NCBI GenBank assembly: GCA_023664625.1
Contig: JAMPFD010000006.1
Coordinates: forward strand, 62,001 to 126,000
DNA from: Bacillota bacterium
GTDB taxonomy: Bacteria > Bacteroidota > Bacteroidia > Bacteroidales > Bacteroidaceae
Length of the DNA: 64,000 nt
Reading direction: 5' to 3'
How positions within the stretch are numbered: the stretch's first letter is position 1; every line of letters begins with the position of its first letter. Position numbers and translations under genes: made by a program. A model generated the notes under the pieces. That model worked only from the letters and a program-made list of their open reading frames with translations. It was not told the DNA's origin and made no database searches. Positions 8,752 through 17,428 of this stretch are shown piece by piece.

Positions 8752-9683
8752 TGAAACAACGTGCCCCGCGTAATAAGACCATAACAATTCAATCTGATGA
8801 ACGGCAAGGACTGAGAGACCGTCTTGTCACGGCTGAAGCTCTCCGTAACGGCTGTGATTGGACAGACTGTATAATAAATGAAGATATCCATGATGTCCTT
8901 CCTTTGTTGCCAAAAGCTTTTGCAGATCTTATTATAATAGACCCTCCATATAATCTGTCACGCAAATTCGGCAAGCAATATTTTTCAAAGAAGACAGAAG
9001 AGGAATACGAATCATACCTTCGCTCCTGGTTGCCAACAGTCTGCCGGAAATTGAAGAATGACGGTTCCCTCTACCTTTGTGGAGATTGGCATTGTACTTC
9101 AATCCTCCAACGTGTTCTTGCTGAAAATCTTCATATTATCAATCGTATAACATGGCAACGTGACAAAGGTCGTGGCGCAAATGCAAACTGGAAGAACTCA
9201 ATGGAGGACATCTGGTTTGCTGTGAAGGATCCTGATAATTACCATTTCAATCTTGATGCCGTAAAAATGCGCCGTATAGTAAAAGCTCCATATAAAACTG
9301 ACGGAAAACCAAAAGACTGGCATCAGAACAGAGACGGTAGGTTCAGGGACACCTGTCCAGGAAACTTCTGGGACGATATATCCATACCATTTTGGTCAAT
9401 GCCGGAAAACACAGAGCATCCCACCCAAAAGCCTGAAAAACTTTATGCTAAACTTATTCTTGCATCAAGCAAGGAGGGTGATGTCATTTTTGATCCTTTC
9501 CTTGGCAGTGGCACAAGTGCCGTTGTAGCAAAGAAACTTGGAAGAAACTTTGTCGGATGTGAGATTGAGGAAGAATTTTGTCTTGTCGCACAGAAGAGAC
9601 TGAATCTTGCAGAAGAGAACCGGACCATACAAGGATATAAGGACGGTGTCTTTTGGGAAAGGAACTCGCAACCATATCAATAA
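8751..9683 (+). CDS. Site-specific DNA methyltransferase, beta class (N4-cytosine or N6-adenine)
   Basis: A 310-residue DNA amino-methyltransferase of the N6_N4_Mtase family (PF01555). The catalytic motif DPPY is at 64-67, before the AdoMet-binding DPFLGSGT at 248-255; this order (IV before I) defines the beta class. A long variable region between them (~110-235, with several tryptophans) would carry target recognition. No restriction endonuclease or specificity gene is adjacent, so it looks like a solitary methyltransferase. It sits between trxA (1-nt overlap) and pncB (3-nt gap), an unusual position suggesting a stable chromosomal regulator rather than a mobile restriction system. Confidence 0.88.
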   Translation: MKQRAPRNKTITIQSDERQGLRDRLVTAEALRNGCDWTDCIINEDIHDVLPLLPKAFADLIIIDPPYNLSRKFGKQYFSKKTEEEYESYLRSWLPTVCRKLKNDGSLYLCGDWHCTSILQRVLAENLHIINRITWQRDKGRGANANWKNSMEDIWFAVKDPDNYHFNLDAVKMRRIVKAPYKTDGKPKDWHQNRDGRFRDTCPGNFWDDISIPFWSMPENTEHPTQKPEKLYAKLILASSKEGDVIFDPFLGSGTSAVVAKKLGRNFVGCEIEEEFCLVAQKRLNLAEENRTIQGYKDGVFWERNSQPYQ

Positions 9684-9686
9684 AAA

Positions 9687-10913
9687 ATGGAACCAATAAT
9701 AACCCACTTTACAGATACAGACCTATACAAACTTACAATGTGCTGCGCCATTCTCAATTGCTATCCGCGTGCAATGGCAAAGTATAAGTTTGTTGACCGT
9801 AACAATACAGTATATCCCTCAGGATTCGGAAAACTCGTAGAGGAACAGATTATATATCTTGAGGACCTCCGTTTTACGGAAGAGGAAAGAATTTTTATGC
9901 AGAAGCGTTGCTATTATATACCGCAATGGTTCTTCACATACCTGAAAGGATTTCGTTTCAAACGCAATTGGGTCAATGTACATCAGGATGAAGAAGGACA
10001 TCTTGATATAATGTTTGAAGGATATTGGCACGAAACCGTACTTCTCGAAGTAATGATTTTGGCCATAATCTCCGAACTTCAGCACCGCTTGTCAGGAGAA
10101 CTGGCAAAGATTGATTCAAGAGATTATTATAAAATGTCATACGAGAAGGCACGCCGAATGCTTGGTGCAGGATTGTGCATCTCTGAATTTGGAACGCGCC
10201 GCAGGTTCTCTCTCATGACAGAAGAGATGGCTGTCAAAGCCTTCATGGATGCAGACCGTGACCTCAGAAAAGAACTTGGAGACAAATATAAAGGTTCTTT
10301 CCCCGGTACTTCCAACGTATGGCTGGCTCTGAAATATGACGTAATTCCTATTGGCACTATGGCTCATGAGTTTGTATCAGCAATAGCTGGAATGTATGGG
10401 CCTCAGGAAGCTAATCATATTGCGATGGACATGTGGCAACGCACTTTCATCGGCTCACTCGGCATTTTCCTTTACGATACATATGGATTCAATGCGTTCT
10501 CGGCAAACTTCTCCGAACATTTCGCACGTGTTTTCGCAGGACTTCGTGTCGACAGTGGAAATAATATTGAGCAGCTGGACAAAATTTGCAACAAGTATCG
10601 TGAACTTGGGCTTGACCCTTCAACCAAGCAAGTTGTATTCTCCAACGCGCTTAACGAACAATCTGCCATAGAACTGCATAAGGCCGTAGATGGACGCGTG
10701 ATTGACAGCTATGGTATTGGGACGGCTTTGTCTGCCGATGGTGCATTATGGGATATAAAACCGTCCAATATTGTCATAAAGCTACTTGGAGTGAAGATGA
10801 CAGAAAAACGCCAATGGAATAAGACCTGCAAGATGTCCGAGGATAAAGGAAAGGTAACAGGAGATGATGATATAATACAGATTTTTAATTATTTGCTACA
10901 CCGTGAGGAATAG
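9687..10913 (+). CDS. pncB: Nicotinate phosphoribosyltransferase
   Basis: A 408-residue enzyme of NAD salvage that joins nicotinate to PRPP to make nicotinate mononucleotide. The start THFTDTDLYKLTM is typical (D and Y of the substrate site), with EFGTRRRFS near 171, GTSNVWLA near 207, PIGTMAHE near 220 and LRVDSGN near 290, all family landmarks. Length is normal. The gene begins 3 nt after the methyltransferase stop and its 3' end overlaps the next gene by 11 nt. Confidence 0.95.
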   Translation: MEPIITHFTDTDLYKLTMCCAILNCYPRAMAKYKFVDRNNTVYPSGFGKLVEEQIIYLEDLRFTEEERIFMQKRCYYIPQWFFTYLKGFRFKRNWVNVHQDEEGHLDIMFEGYWHETVLLEVMILAIISELQHRLSGELAKIDSRDYYKMSYEKARRMLGAGLCISEFGTRRRFSLMTEEMAVKAFMDADRDLRKELGDKYKGSFPGTSNVWLALKYDVIPIGTMAHEFVSAIAGMYGPQEANHIAMDMWQRTFIGSLGIFLYDTYGFNAFSANFSEHFARVFAGLRVDSGNNIEQLDKICNKYRELGLDPSTKQVVFSNALNEQSAIELHKAVDGRVIDSYGIGTALSADGALWDIKPSNIVIKLLGVKMTEKRQWNKTCKMSEDKGKVTGDDDIIQIFNYLLHREE

Positions 10914-11487
10914 TTTTATAATCATGTGCATGCTATTTGGCTTTCTTATTAGCATAGCAGCAGGCGCACAGAATGGCTTCACAATTTCAAATATAGAATC
11001 AAGCGAAACCCTTGCAAGCCTTTCCATACTGCATTTTGATGAGAATGGAAAAACCTGCAAGGGAACTATAATCTGTAATAAACAAATAGCCCGGGATCTC
11101 ATTGAAATCTTTAAGGCTCTGTATAAGGCGCATTACCCTATCCATTCTGTGCGCCCGGTCTCAGAATATGGCAATGATGACGAACGTTCAATGGCTGCAA
11201 ATAACACGTCGTGCTATAATCCACGTCGTACAAAGAATGGAGGACTGTCAAAGCATGCCAAAGGAATGGCCATAGATGTCAATCCGCTATGGAATCCTTG
11301 TATCCATATTTCAGACAAGAATGCAGGGCTTATTGAACCGAAGAATGCTGTGAGAACAAGGGAAAGTAAGCCGAAAGAGCCTCGTATAGACAAGAATGAC
11401 CTATGCTATCGTCTTTTCACAAAATACGGTTTTCGATGGGGTGGCTCATGGAAATCTCTCAAAGATTACCAGCATTTTGAAAAATAA
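10903..11487 (+). CDS. M15 family D-alanyl-D-alanine carboxypeptidase-like protein
   Basis: A 194-residue secreted zinc peptidase of the VanY/M15 fold. Starting at the GTG (10903) gives a proper signal peptide: basic MR, hydrophobic core to ~19, then AGAQ as likely cleavage site; the ATG at 10924 would lack the basic residue. The zinc motif HxxGxxxD is HAKGMAID at 118-125, and the third ligand is H191 in YQHFEK at the very end. It probably trims peptidoglycan peptides in the periplasm. It overlaps pncB by 11 nt and is followed by a terminator at 11528, so it closes the dnaE-side operon. Confidence 0.85.
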   Translation: MRNSFIIMCMLFGFLISIAAGAQNGFTISNIESSETLASLSILHFDENGKTCKGTIICNKQIARDLIEIFKALYKAHYPIHSVRPVSEYGNDDERSMAANNTSCYNPRRTKNGGLSKHAKGMAIDVNPLWNPCIHISDKNAGLIEPKNAVRTRESKPKEPRIDKNDLCYRLFTKYGFRWGGSWKSLKDYQHFEK

Positions 11488-11527
11488 CGGTTGACAGCCG
11501 TCTGGCATTCTGGAAAAGAATTATTGT

Positions 11528-11565
11528 CCCGCAATACTTACATCCTAAGTGTTGCGGGATTTTTG
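11528..11565 (+). terminator. Intrinsic terminator
   Basis: CCCGCAATACTT at 11528-11539 pairs with AAGTGTTGCGGG at 11547-11558 (one G-T wobble), followed by ATTTTTG. Located 40 nt after the M15 peptidase stop. Confidence 0.85.
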
Positions 11566-11736
11566 ATATGCGGATATTTGTTCAATATATCTTTTTAAGG
11601 TGCTTGTTACTGTCATATCTGGTGACAAAATGTACTTATATGACAGCCATTCCATCTATTTCACCGGTTACATGTCTGCGTCTTTATATGGTGCTCTAAA
11701 AAGTATTGAGTAGCAGGTCGTTGGGGTGTGAAAAAT

Positions 11737-11817
11737 AAAACGTTACCTTTTGTGTGGTGAAAGGTAACGCTTTATAATGCAAAAGGTAACGTTTTGTATA
11801 AGGAAAGATAACCTTTT
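11737..11817. repeat. Array of four palindromic 15-mers at exact 22-bp period
   Basis: Four 15-nt units start at 11737, 11759, 11781 and 11803: AAAACGTTACCTTTT, GAAAGGTAACGCTTT, AAAAGGTAACGTTTT and GAAAGATAACCTTTT. Each is close to a palindrome around its central base, and 7-nt spacers give a strict 22-bp repeat. The array lies between two converging genes (M15 peptidase and aroC). The same architecture with four units recurs at 40552-40632. The rest of the 11488-11903 gap shows only the terminator. Confidence 0.8.
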
Positions 11818-11903
11818 GCAAACACTGAGGACATCCTTGGCGATGTCAATTATAATTTTATGATTTTTAAATGCCCGTTATAATTTATCCGATTCATGTC
11901 ATA

Positions 11904-12983
11904 TCAGATGTGTACACATTTATTTTTGAGATATTCGTCAAGAACAACTATTGCTGCCATAGCCTCAACAATCGGTACTGCACGAGGAAGTACACAAGGG
12001 TCATGACGTCCTTTGGCTGTCAGTATTGTCCTATTACCTTCCTTATCTATTGTCTCCTGCTTTCTTAGAAGAGTGGCGACAGGTTTGAAAGCAACACGGA
12101 ACACTATGTCTTGTCCGTTTGACAATCCGCCTTGAACTCCTCCACTGTGATTAGTTTTTGTCTGGACACTTCCGTCAATATCTGTGCAGAATATGTCATT
12201 CTGTTCAGAACCACGCGAACACACACCGTCAAAGCCTTCTCCGTATTCAAAGCCCTTTACGGCATTTATGCTTAACATTGCCTTGCCCAAACCGGCATGA
12301 AGTTTGTCAAACTCAGGAGAGCCAAGACCAACAGGACAGTTGGCTATGATACATTGTATAATGCCGCCAATAGTATCGCCGTCTTTTTTGACTTCCTTTA
12401 TCAGTTTCTCCATTTCCAATGCCTTTTCTTTGTCAGGACACCGGACTGCGTTTTGTTCTGCTGCAGACAAATCATAGGATTTATATTCTTTGCCAATACT
12501 GATGTTGCCTACTTGCATGGTATATGCATGAATGGATACTCCCAATTCTTTTAATGCAAGCTTTGCCAATGCACCAGCCACACATCTGCTTATCGTAATG
12601 CGTGCAGAGGTTCTTCCTCCCCCACGATGGTCACGAATACCATATTTCGCCTGATACGTATAGTCTGCATGTGACGGCCGAAACAGACAACGCATATTTT
12701 CGTAATCCTGAGAATGTTGATTCTGATTATGTACAACGAACCCGATAGGACTTCCTGTAGACTTTCCTTCAAAGATTCCGCTGAGGAACTCAACTTTGTC
12801 AGCCTCATTACGACTTGTCGTTATCATACTTTGACCGGGGCGTCTGCGGCCAAGCTCCTGCTGGATGAAATTTTCGTCAATGTGTATCCCTGCCGGCATG
12901 CCATCGACAATACCGCCAACAGCAACACCATGGCTTTCACCAAAGGTTGTCAACGTAAAGATTGTGCCTGTGCTGTTTGACAT
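11904..12983 (-). CDS. aroC: Chorismate synthase
   Basis: A 359-residue enzyme converting EPSP to chorismate with reduced FMN, last step of the shikimate pathway. Signatures: [12 protein letters not shown] at residues 12-23, GRRRPGQS near 45, and the [15 protein letters not shown] region near 115-130 with the catalytic histidine, plus [17 protein letters not shown] near the C-terminus. Full length. It lies 58 nt downstream of slyD on the same strand. aroE, another shikimate-pathway gene, is far away at 44172. Confidence 0.96.
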   Translation of the reverse strand: MSNSTGTIFTLTTFGESHGVAVGGIVDGMPAGIHIDENFIQQELGRRRPGQSMITTSRNEADKVEFLSGIFEGKSTGSPIGFVVHNQNQHSQDYENMRCLFRPSHADYTYQAKYGIRDHRGGGRTSARITISRCVAGALAKLALKELGVSIHAYTMQVGNISIGKEYKSYDLSAAEQNAVRCPDKEKALEMEKLIKEVKKDGDTIGGIIQCIIANCPVGLGSPEFDKLHAGLGKAMLSINAVKGFEYGEGFDGVCSRGSEQNDIFCTDIDGSVQTKTNHSGGVQGGLSNGQDIVFRVAFKPVATLLRKQETIDKEGNRTILTAKGRHDPCVLPRAVPIVEAMAAIVVLDEYLKNKCVHI

Positions 12984-13041
12984 CTTATCTGGATATACGA
13001 TTTGTAACTATAATATTGGTACTGTCAATTATTTTCTTGGC

Positions 13042-13623
13042 CTATTTGCAACCGCCACAACCGCCATCGCAACTGCCACAGTCTCCGCCATGACAACCGC
13101 CTCCGCAACTTCCGCAGCCGCCTTCTCCTGCGAGATGTGCCATCATCGCTTGTATTTCTTGTGCTGATGCTTCAATCTTTTCCACGATACTGCCGACAAA
13201 ATTTAGTTTCTTGCCCGCTAAAGGATGGTTGAGATCCATTGTGACAGTATTGTCGGTAATCTCAAGAACATGTCCGAAAAAGCGTGCGCCATCCTCATTC
13301 TGCAGGGGGACAATAGCTCCGATTTTTATGTTTTGTGCATCAAACTTGCCGTCCACAGTGAACATGCCTTTGTCCAATTCAAGTACACGGTCTGCATAGT
13401 AATCGCCGTAGGCATCTTCTTTTTCCACGACAAAATCAAATGTCTCACCCACATTCAGTCCTACTGTCTCTTCCTCAAATTTATCCAATGTCATTGCAAA
13501 ACCGGAGAGATAGCGGAAAGGAACCTCCTTTGTTGTCTCTTCCTCAAGAATCCGTTCGCCGTTATCCTCAATGGTATAGAGTCTATAATCAACTCCAATT
13601 CTGTAGTTCTTTATATCTGCCAT
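13042..13623 (-). CDS. slyD: FKBP-type peptidyl-prolyl isomerase, SlyD-like
   Basis: A 193-residue cytoplasmic prolyl isomerase and chaperone. An FKBP half-domain at ~1-65 (PFRYLSGFAMTLDKFEE) is split by the IF chaperone insert (VEKEDAYGDYYADRVLELDK), followed by MDLNHPLAGKKLNF, the SlyD hallmark. The last ~28 residues are a Gly/Cys/His tail with CGSCGG and CHGGDCGSC runs, a metal-binding tail like that of SlyD, used in nickel handling. Upstream of aroC in the same direction. Confidence 0.92.
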   Translation of the reverse strand: MADIKNYRIGVDYRLYTIEDNGERILEEETTKEVPFRYLSGFAMTLDKFEEETVGLNVGETFDFVVEKEDAYGDYYADRVLELDKGMFTVDGKFDAQNIKIGAIVPLQNEDGARFFGHVLEITDNTVTMDLNHPLAGKKLNFVGSIVEKIEASAQEIQAMMAHLAGEGGCGSCGGGCHGGDCGSCDGGCGGCK

Positions 13624-13653
13624 ATATATATTGTATTAATTTTGTTTATGTTG

Positions 13654-13661
13654 CAAAGGTA
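13654..13661 (-). promoter_or_regulatory. Promoter -7 box for slyD
   Basis: On the minus strand TACCTTTG followed by C matches TAnnTTTG, 30 nt before the slyD start codon. No clear -33 TTTG. Confidence 0.5.
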
Positions 13662-13760
13662 CAAAAAAAAAATGAGATGTCCTAAATAACACTTTGGAAT
13701 ATTTCAGGATTCATCTCATTTTCTTATATGAGGTACTTTGTCTCTCTATATATCCAGATA

Positions 13761-14810
13761 CTATTTGTCTGTAATATGCAGAAATCTTGTTGCCATTGAT
13801 AATAATGAGCGGTCTTTGTTATCAATAAAGGCATCAAGCAACAGTGTTTTTCCGTTAAGTGGAATAACATCATAATCTGCTATTGACGCGGGGATGAGGC
13901 ATGAATGTCCTTCGTTCAGTATAATCTCTGATTCTGCCGCGGATGTCATGCGCATCTTTATCTTGCAGTCACCTTTCAGACACATTGTAATTATAAACGA
14001 ATCATATTTTAGCAGGTTGCGATGAAAAGGAGCTTCTATATCAACGACACGGACATTGAAATATGGAGAATCGATACAATGATTGGCACGGTGTGTATCA
14101 TCATCGTAGATTGTCCTGTATTCATCTAATACTTCAAAGTCAAGAGCCTTGGCGGCAAGTTCCGTATGAAGCTTTCGAGGTTTTCCGTCCATGCCGGGGC
14201 GGTTATAGTCGAAAATACGGTAAGTGACATCTGAGGACTGCTGTACCTCGGCAAGAAGGATACCGCCGCAGATGGCATGCACTCTTCCTGCCGGTAGATA
14301 GAAGACATCTCCTTTGTGGACTTCATGTTTCGCAAGACTTTCGCAGATGGTTCCTTCTGCAACCTTCCTTGCATATTCTTCAGGAGTCAGTTTTTCCTTG
14401 AAACCTGCATAGAGAAATGCTCCGGGTTTTGCGTCTATAATATACCACATCTCACTCTTGCCCATCTTGCCATGTTCACGTTGTGCCATTATGTCATCCG
14501 GATGAACCTGAATGGAAAGGTCTCGTTCCGCATCGATGAATTTTACAAGCAATGGGAGTTCATTGTCATATTTCTTCGCAACTTTCTCACCGAGAATCTC
14601 ATGAGGATATTTCTTGATAATCTCGGAAAGGTATTTCCCTTTCAATTCACCATTTGATATAATAGATGTTGATGAAGGTACACAACTGACTTCCCAAGAT
14701 TCGCCTACAGGGGAATCACTACTTTCCATTCTTTTCAATTTCTCAAGTCTATTCCCTCCCCAGACTACCGTATGCAGGTTTGGTTCAAATAAAAGTGGAT
14801 ATAAGTCCAT
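13761..14810 (-). CDS. manA: Mannose-6-phosphate isomerase (type I phosphomannose isomerase)
   Basis: A 349-residue zinc enzyme interconverting mannose-6-phosphate and fructose-6-phosphate. Landmarks are VVWGGNRL near residue 16, GESWEVS near 36, the zinc-ligand LSIQVHPDD near 97, KSEMWYII near 117 (Glu ligand) and LPAGRVHAICGG near 174 (His ligand). The C-terminal beta domain is complete. It stands alone between slyD and a divergent acetyltransferase and probably has its own promoter (14924-14931). Confidence 0.93.
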   Translation of the reverse strand: MDLYPLLFEPNLHTVVWGGNRLEKLKRMESSDSPVGESWEVSCVPSSTSIISNGELKGKYLSEIIKKYPHEILGEKVAKKYDNELPLLVKFIDAERDLSIQVHPDDIMAQREHGKMGKSEMWYIIDAKPGAFLYAGFKEKLTPEEYARKVAEGTICESLAKHEVHKGDVFYLPAGRVHAICGGILLAEVQQSSDVTYRIFDYNRPGMDGKPRKLHTELAAKALDFEVLDEYRTIYDDDTHRANHCIDSPYFNVRVVDIEAPFHRNLLKYDSFIITMCLKGDCKIKMRMTSAAESEIILNEGHSCLIPASIADYDVIPLNGKTLLLDAFIDNKDRSLLSMATRFLHITDK

Positions 14811-14923
14811 AATATTATCTGGTCGCAGTGGTTGTTTTTTTTTTATACTTAGATATAATGTTCCATTCGCTTGTTATATGAATATATCATATCAACTTAA
14901 GATGGAAATAAGAATTCTGTATG

Positions 14924-14931
14924 CAAAGATA
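14924..14931 (-). promoter_or_regulatory. Promoter -7 box for manA
   Basis: Minus strand TATCTTTG then C, matching TAnnTTTG, about 114 nt upstream of manA in the 400-nt divergent gap. Nothing else nameable lies between 14811 and 15100 apart from poly-T/A tracts. Confidence 0.5.
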
Positions 14932-15100
14932 GTAAAAAGCAATTAATATGATAAATATGTATGAAATATTTAAGTATAATTGTCTTTTTCATTGTCATGG
15001 TTTGGAATATCTATAATTTTTTTATGGCAGTAACATGAATTATGCATCATAAAATGATATAAAAAGCATATAGAGTGGTAATATTATAAAATATTTTTAG

Positions 15101-15108
15101 TAATTTTG
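15101..15108 (+). promoter_or_regulatory. Promoter -7 box for GNAT gene
   Basis: TAATTTTG matches the Bacteroidetes -7 consensus, ~103 nt before the likely ATG at 15211. Confidence 0.4.
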
Positions 15109-15210
15109 TCCCATCACTTGAATTTATCTAACATAAATGATCATGGACAATGTTATATCAATATGCATATTGACCATTTATGAATGATAGTTATAGCTAT
15201 ATATGTTATG

Positions 15211-15699
15211 ATGGAAACCAACAGATTGCTTCTTCGCCCTTGGCATGAAGATGATGCAGAAATACTTTTTAAGTATGCTTCAGACCCGGATATTGGTAAT
15301 GCAGCCGGATGGCTGCCGCATACATCTGTGGAAATGAGCCGTCAAGTAATATGTGATTATTTCTCTGCACCGGAAACCTATGCTGTGGTTCTGAGAGATA
15401 CAAATGAGCCAGTCGGGTGCTGCGGATTAGTTCCACCAGGGATGAGACCAAACGATTATATCGGTAAAGATGATGCGGAGATAGGCTATTGGATTGGAAA
15501 ACCTTATTGGGGACAAGGTCTTATTCCGGAAGCGGTAAATGCTATCATTATCCATGCTTTTTCAAAACTAAAGAAAAAGACATTATGGATAGGTTTCTAT
15601 CCCGAAAACATCAAATCTCGCCGAGTAGCGGAGAAATGCGGATTTCGTTATCACCACGAAGCAGATAATGAAGTGTTTTTCTCAAGGACTGCTGAATAA
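15211..15699 (+). CDS. GNAT family N-acetyltransferase (RimJ/RimL-like)
   Basis: From the ATG at 15211 the protein starts METNRLLLRPWHEDDAE, the classic RimJ/RimL-type opening, so the upstream ATGs (15184, 15208) are unlikely. It is 162 residues and has the acetyl-CoA loop region GYWIGKPYWGQGLIPEA near 92-110 (pyrophosphate-binding G-x-G-L/x) and a C-terminal VAEKCGFRY. It would acetylate a protein N-terminus or small amine; the substrate is unknown. Monocistronic, converging on the HxlR gene. Confidence 0.9.
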   Translation: METNRLLLRPWHEDDAEILFKYASDPDIGNAAGWLPHTSVEMSRQVICDYFSAPETYAVVLRDTNEPVGCCGLVPPGMRPNDYIGKDDAEIGYWIGKPYWGQGLIPEAVNAIIIHAFSKLKKKTLWIGFYPENIKSRRVAEKCGFRYHHEADNEVFFSRTAE

Positions 15700-15797
15700 A
15701 CACCACCGGTATTTTTATGTTCAGATAAAACCTGTTGGTGATTTGCTCCATATTGTTGGTTTCCTATCACTTTGCTTATGCCTTAGGGTAAGCCTGT

Positions 15798-16226
15798 TTA
15801 TTGTATTTTCTTTACTCCGGCTGCATCCATGTCATTAATTTTTGATTTGTTTCTTGCGACTTTTATCTCGTCAAAATGGATATGTCCCCACTCTATCACA
15901 TAACTTATTTCTTTTAGGAAACTTGCCGCAAGTGGTGTAAGAGAATACTCTGTATGTGGTGGAAAAATATCCTTTACATTGCGAGTTATAAGACCTTCCG
16001 CTTCCAAATAGTCAAGCGTGGTTGCAAGCATCTTCTCAGAAATATGGGGAATCTCTCGAAATAAATCACCAAAACGTATGCCTGAGATGCTTTTATCATT
16101 TTCATGCGTATATGCCATCTTGCCGAAAGCCTCCATGCGGAGTAGTATGACCAATGTCCATTTATGACTCATCCATTCAATAATCGGCGCAGCCTTGCAG
16201 TAGTTATAGTCAAGTGATTTCTTCAT
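15798..16226 (-). CDS. HxlR family winged-helix transcriptional regulator
   Basis: A 142-residue protein with the HxlR (PF01638) winged helix: WMSHKWTLVILLRM, the FGDLFREIPHISEKMLATTLDYLEAEGLI recognition-helix region, and a TEYSLTPLAASF wing end. A cysteine at residue 10 (YCKAAP) sits where thiol-sensing HxlR proteins carry their redox Cys. It is divergent from a radical SAM gene, with an 18-bp inverted repeat between them, so autoregulation and control of that gene are plausible. Confidence 0.9.
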   Translation of the reverse strand: MKKSLDYNYCKAAPIIEWMSHKWTLVILLRMEAFGKMAYTHENDKSISGIRFGDLFREIPHISEKMLATTLDYLEAEGLITRNVKDIFPPHTEYSLTPLAASFLKEISYVIEWGHIHFDEIKVARNKSKINDMDAAGVKKIQ

Positions 16227-16243
16227 GTTGATGTATTTTTCTG

Positions 16244-16251
16244 CAAAGTTA
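16244..16251 (-). promoter_or_regulatory. Promoter -7 box for HxlR gene
   Basis: Minus strand TAACTTTG then C, 18 nt upstream of the HxlR start codon. The candidate operator at 16281-16298 lies just upstream of the -33 region. Confidence 0.5.
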
Positions 16252-16280
16252 CAGAAAATATCTATATTTTGCGACCATGC

Positions 16281-16298
16281 TAACTTGTAAGTAAGTTA
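16281..16298. promoter_or_regulatory. Candidate HxlR operator (inverted repeat)
   Basis: TAACTT-GTAAGT-AAGTTA is a perfect 6+6 inverted repeat with a 6-nt centre. It also contains the ACTTnnnAAGT-like spacing typical of HxlR-family operators. It lies midway in the 139-nt gap between the divergent HxlR and radical SAM genes. Confidence 0.5.
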
Positions 16299-16338
16299 TA
16301 AAATGTACAATTCAAACTATTATATGCATGATTTCTAC

Positions 16339-16346
16339 TATCTTTG
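16339..16346 (+). promoter_or_regulatory. Promoter -7 box for radical SAM gene
   Basis: TATCTTTG followed by C matches TAnnTTTG and is 19 nt before the ATG at 16366, so the 5' UTR would be very short. Confidence 0.5.
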
Positions 16347-16365
16347 CTCCCGATAAGAAAAATAA

Positions 16366-17265
16366 ATGCAAATGATTCCGAAATTACATTTTGACGGCCC
16401 TGTATGGAGGCCACCATACGAGGCGACATCACAACTGCTGCAGGTGACGGCAGGATGTACATGGCACAGATGCAAGTTCTGTACATTATATGGTGAACAA
16501 CGGTTCCGGCTGTCTCCTATAAATGAGATAGAGAGCGATCTGCGCATGATAAGCAAGTTCCAGCCACGTGCCAATCGCATCTTTCTTACCGGTGCCAATC
16601 CTTTTGTACTTACTGCCGGAAAGCTTGCAGACATAGCATTGCTTGTCCGCAAATATATAAGAGGAAGTCAACCGACTATCGGGTGCTTTGCAAGAATAAC
16701 AGATATTCGGGACAAGTCTGTAGACGACTTGTTGCTATTACGTCAGTTGGGGTATGATTTTATTACGATTGGTGTGGAAAGTGGTGATAGTGAAACACTG
16801 ATACGGGTTAATAAAGGGTATATGGCAGAAGATATTATAAAGCAGTGCAGGAAATTGGAGCATGCAGGTATTCGCTATAATTTCTTTTATCTTACTGGGC
16901 TAGCAGGAGCGGGTGAGGGTATCCGCAATGCCACACGTTCAGCCACTGTGTTTAACCGGTTACATCCTGTCAGCATCTGTGTACTTTCGCTCACACTATT
17001 TCCTGAGAGTGATTTGTATGAGGAAATGAATGATGGATTGTTCAAAGAGGCTACTGAGCACGAAAGGTTTGATGAAATAATATGCCTCATTGATAATTTA
17101 CAATGCAATACGCATATTCTTGGACGGACGGTCAGCAATCCTATACCGTTCACGGGATATTTGCCTAATGATCGCCGGGCTCTTATCAAAACACTTTCGG
17201 ACGCGAAATCTATGTTAAGTGAAGAGCAATTGAGAACTTATCGTGACGGCATTGTTACCTTATAA
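16366..17265 (+). CDS. Radical SAM protein, CX4CX2C type
   Basis: A 299-residue radical SAM enzyme. The [4Fe-4S] motif is C31-x4-C36-x2-C39 (TAGCTWHRCKFC), with one residue more than the common CX3CX2C, as in a known group of bacterial radical SAM proteins. GANPF near 84 and GVESG near 138 fit AdoMet-binding positions, and the barrel is followed by a short C-terminal region. No second cluster, TRAM or B12 domain is visible, so the reaction is unknown. It is divergent from the HxlR regulator and followed by a terminator. Confidence 0.85.
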   Translation: MQMIPKLHFDGPVWRPPYEATSQLLQVTAGCTWHRCKFCTLYGEQRFRLSPINEIESDLRMISKFQPRANRIFLTGANPFVLTAGKLADIALLVRKYIRGSQPTIGCFARITDIRDKSVDDLLLLRQLGYDFITIGVESGDSETLIRVNKGYMAEDIIKQCRKLEHAGIRYNFFYLTGLAGAGEGIRNATRSATVFNRLHPVSICVLSLTLFPESDLYEEMNDGLFKEATEHERFDEIICLIDNLQCNTHILGRTVSNPIPFTGYLPNDRRALIKTLSDAKSMLSEEQLRTYRDGIVTL

Positions 17266-17282
17266 GTTGCCATAGACCGTAA

Positions 17283-17356
17283 AAAGAATGTGTTGGGAAT
17301 CAGACTGTATTATGTCCTTTATGGAAATATAAACTGTTCTCCAACACTTTCTTTTT
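17283..17356 (+). terminator. Intrinsic terminator after radical SAM gene
   Basis: AAAGAATGTGTTGG at 17283-17296 pairs with CCAACACTTTCTTT at 17341-17354 (one T-T mismatch), ending in a T-rich run; the loop is ~44 nt. Confidence 0.6.
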
Positions 17357-17428
17357 CATGTTTCATGGGCTTTTTATCTGCTATTCAATATGATGCCTGC
17401 ATATTATAGGCTTCATATAATTGTTATC

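Noticed and set aside
11737..11817. CRISPR array
   Set aside because: Units are only 15 nt with 7-nt spacers, which is too short, the spacers are similar to each other, and no cas genes are present.
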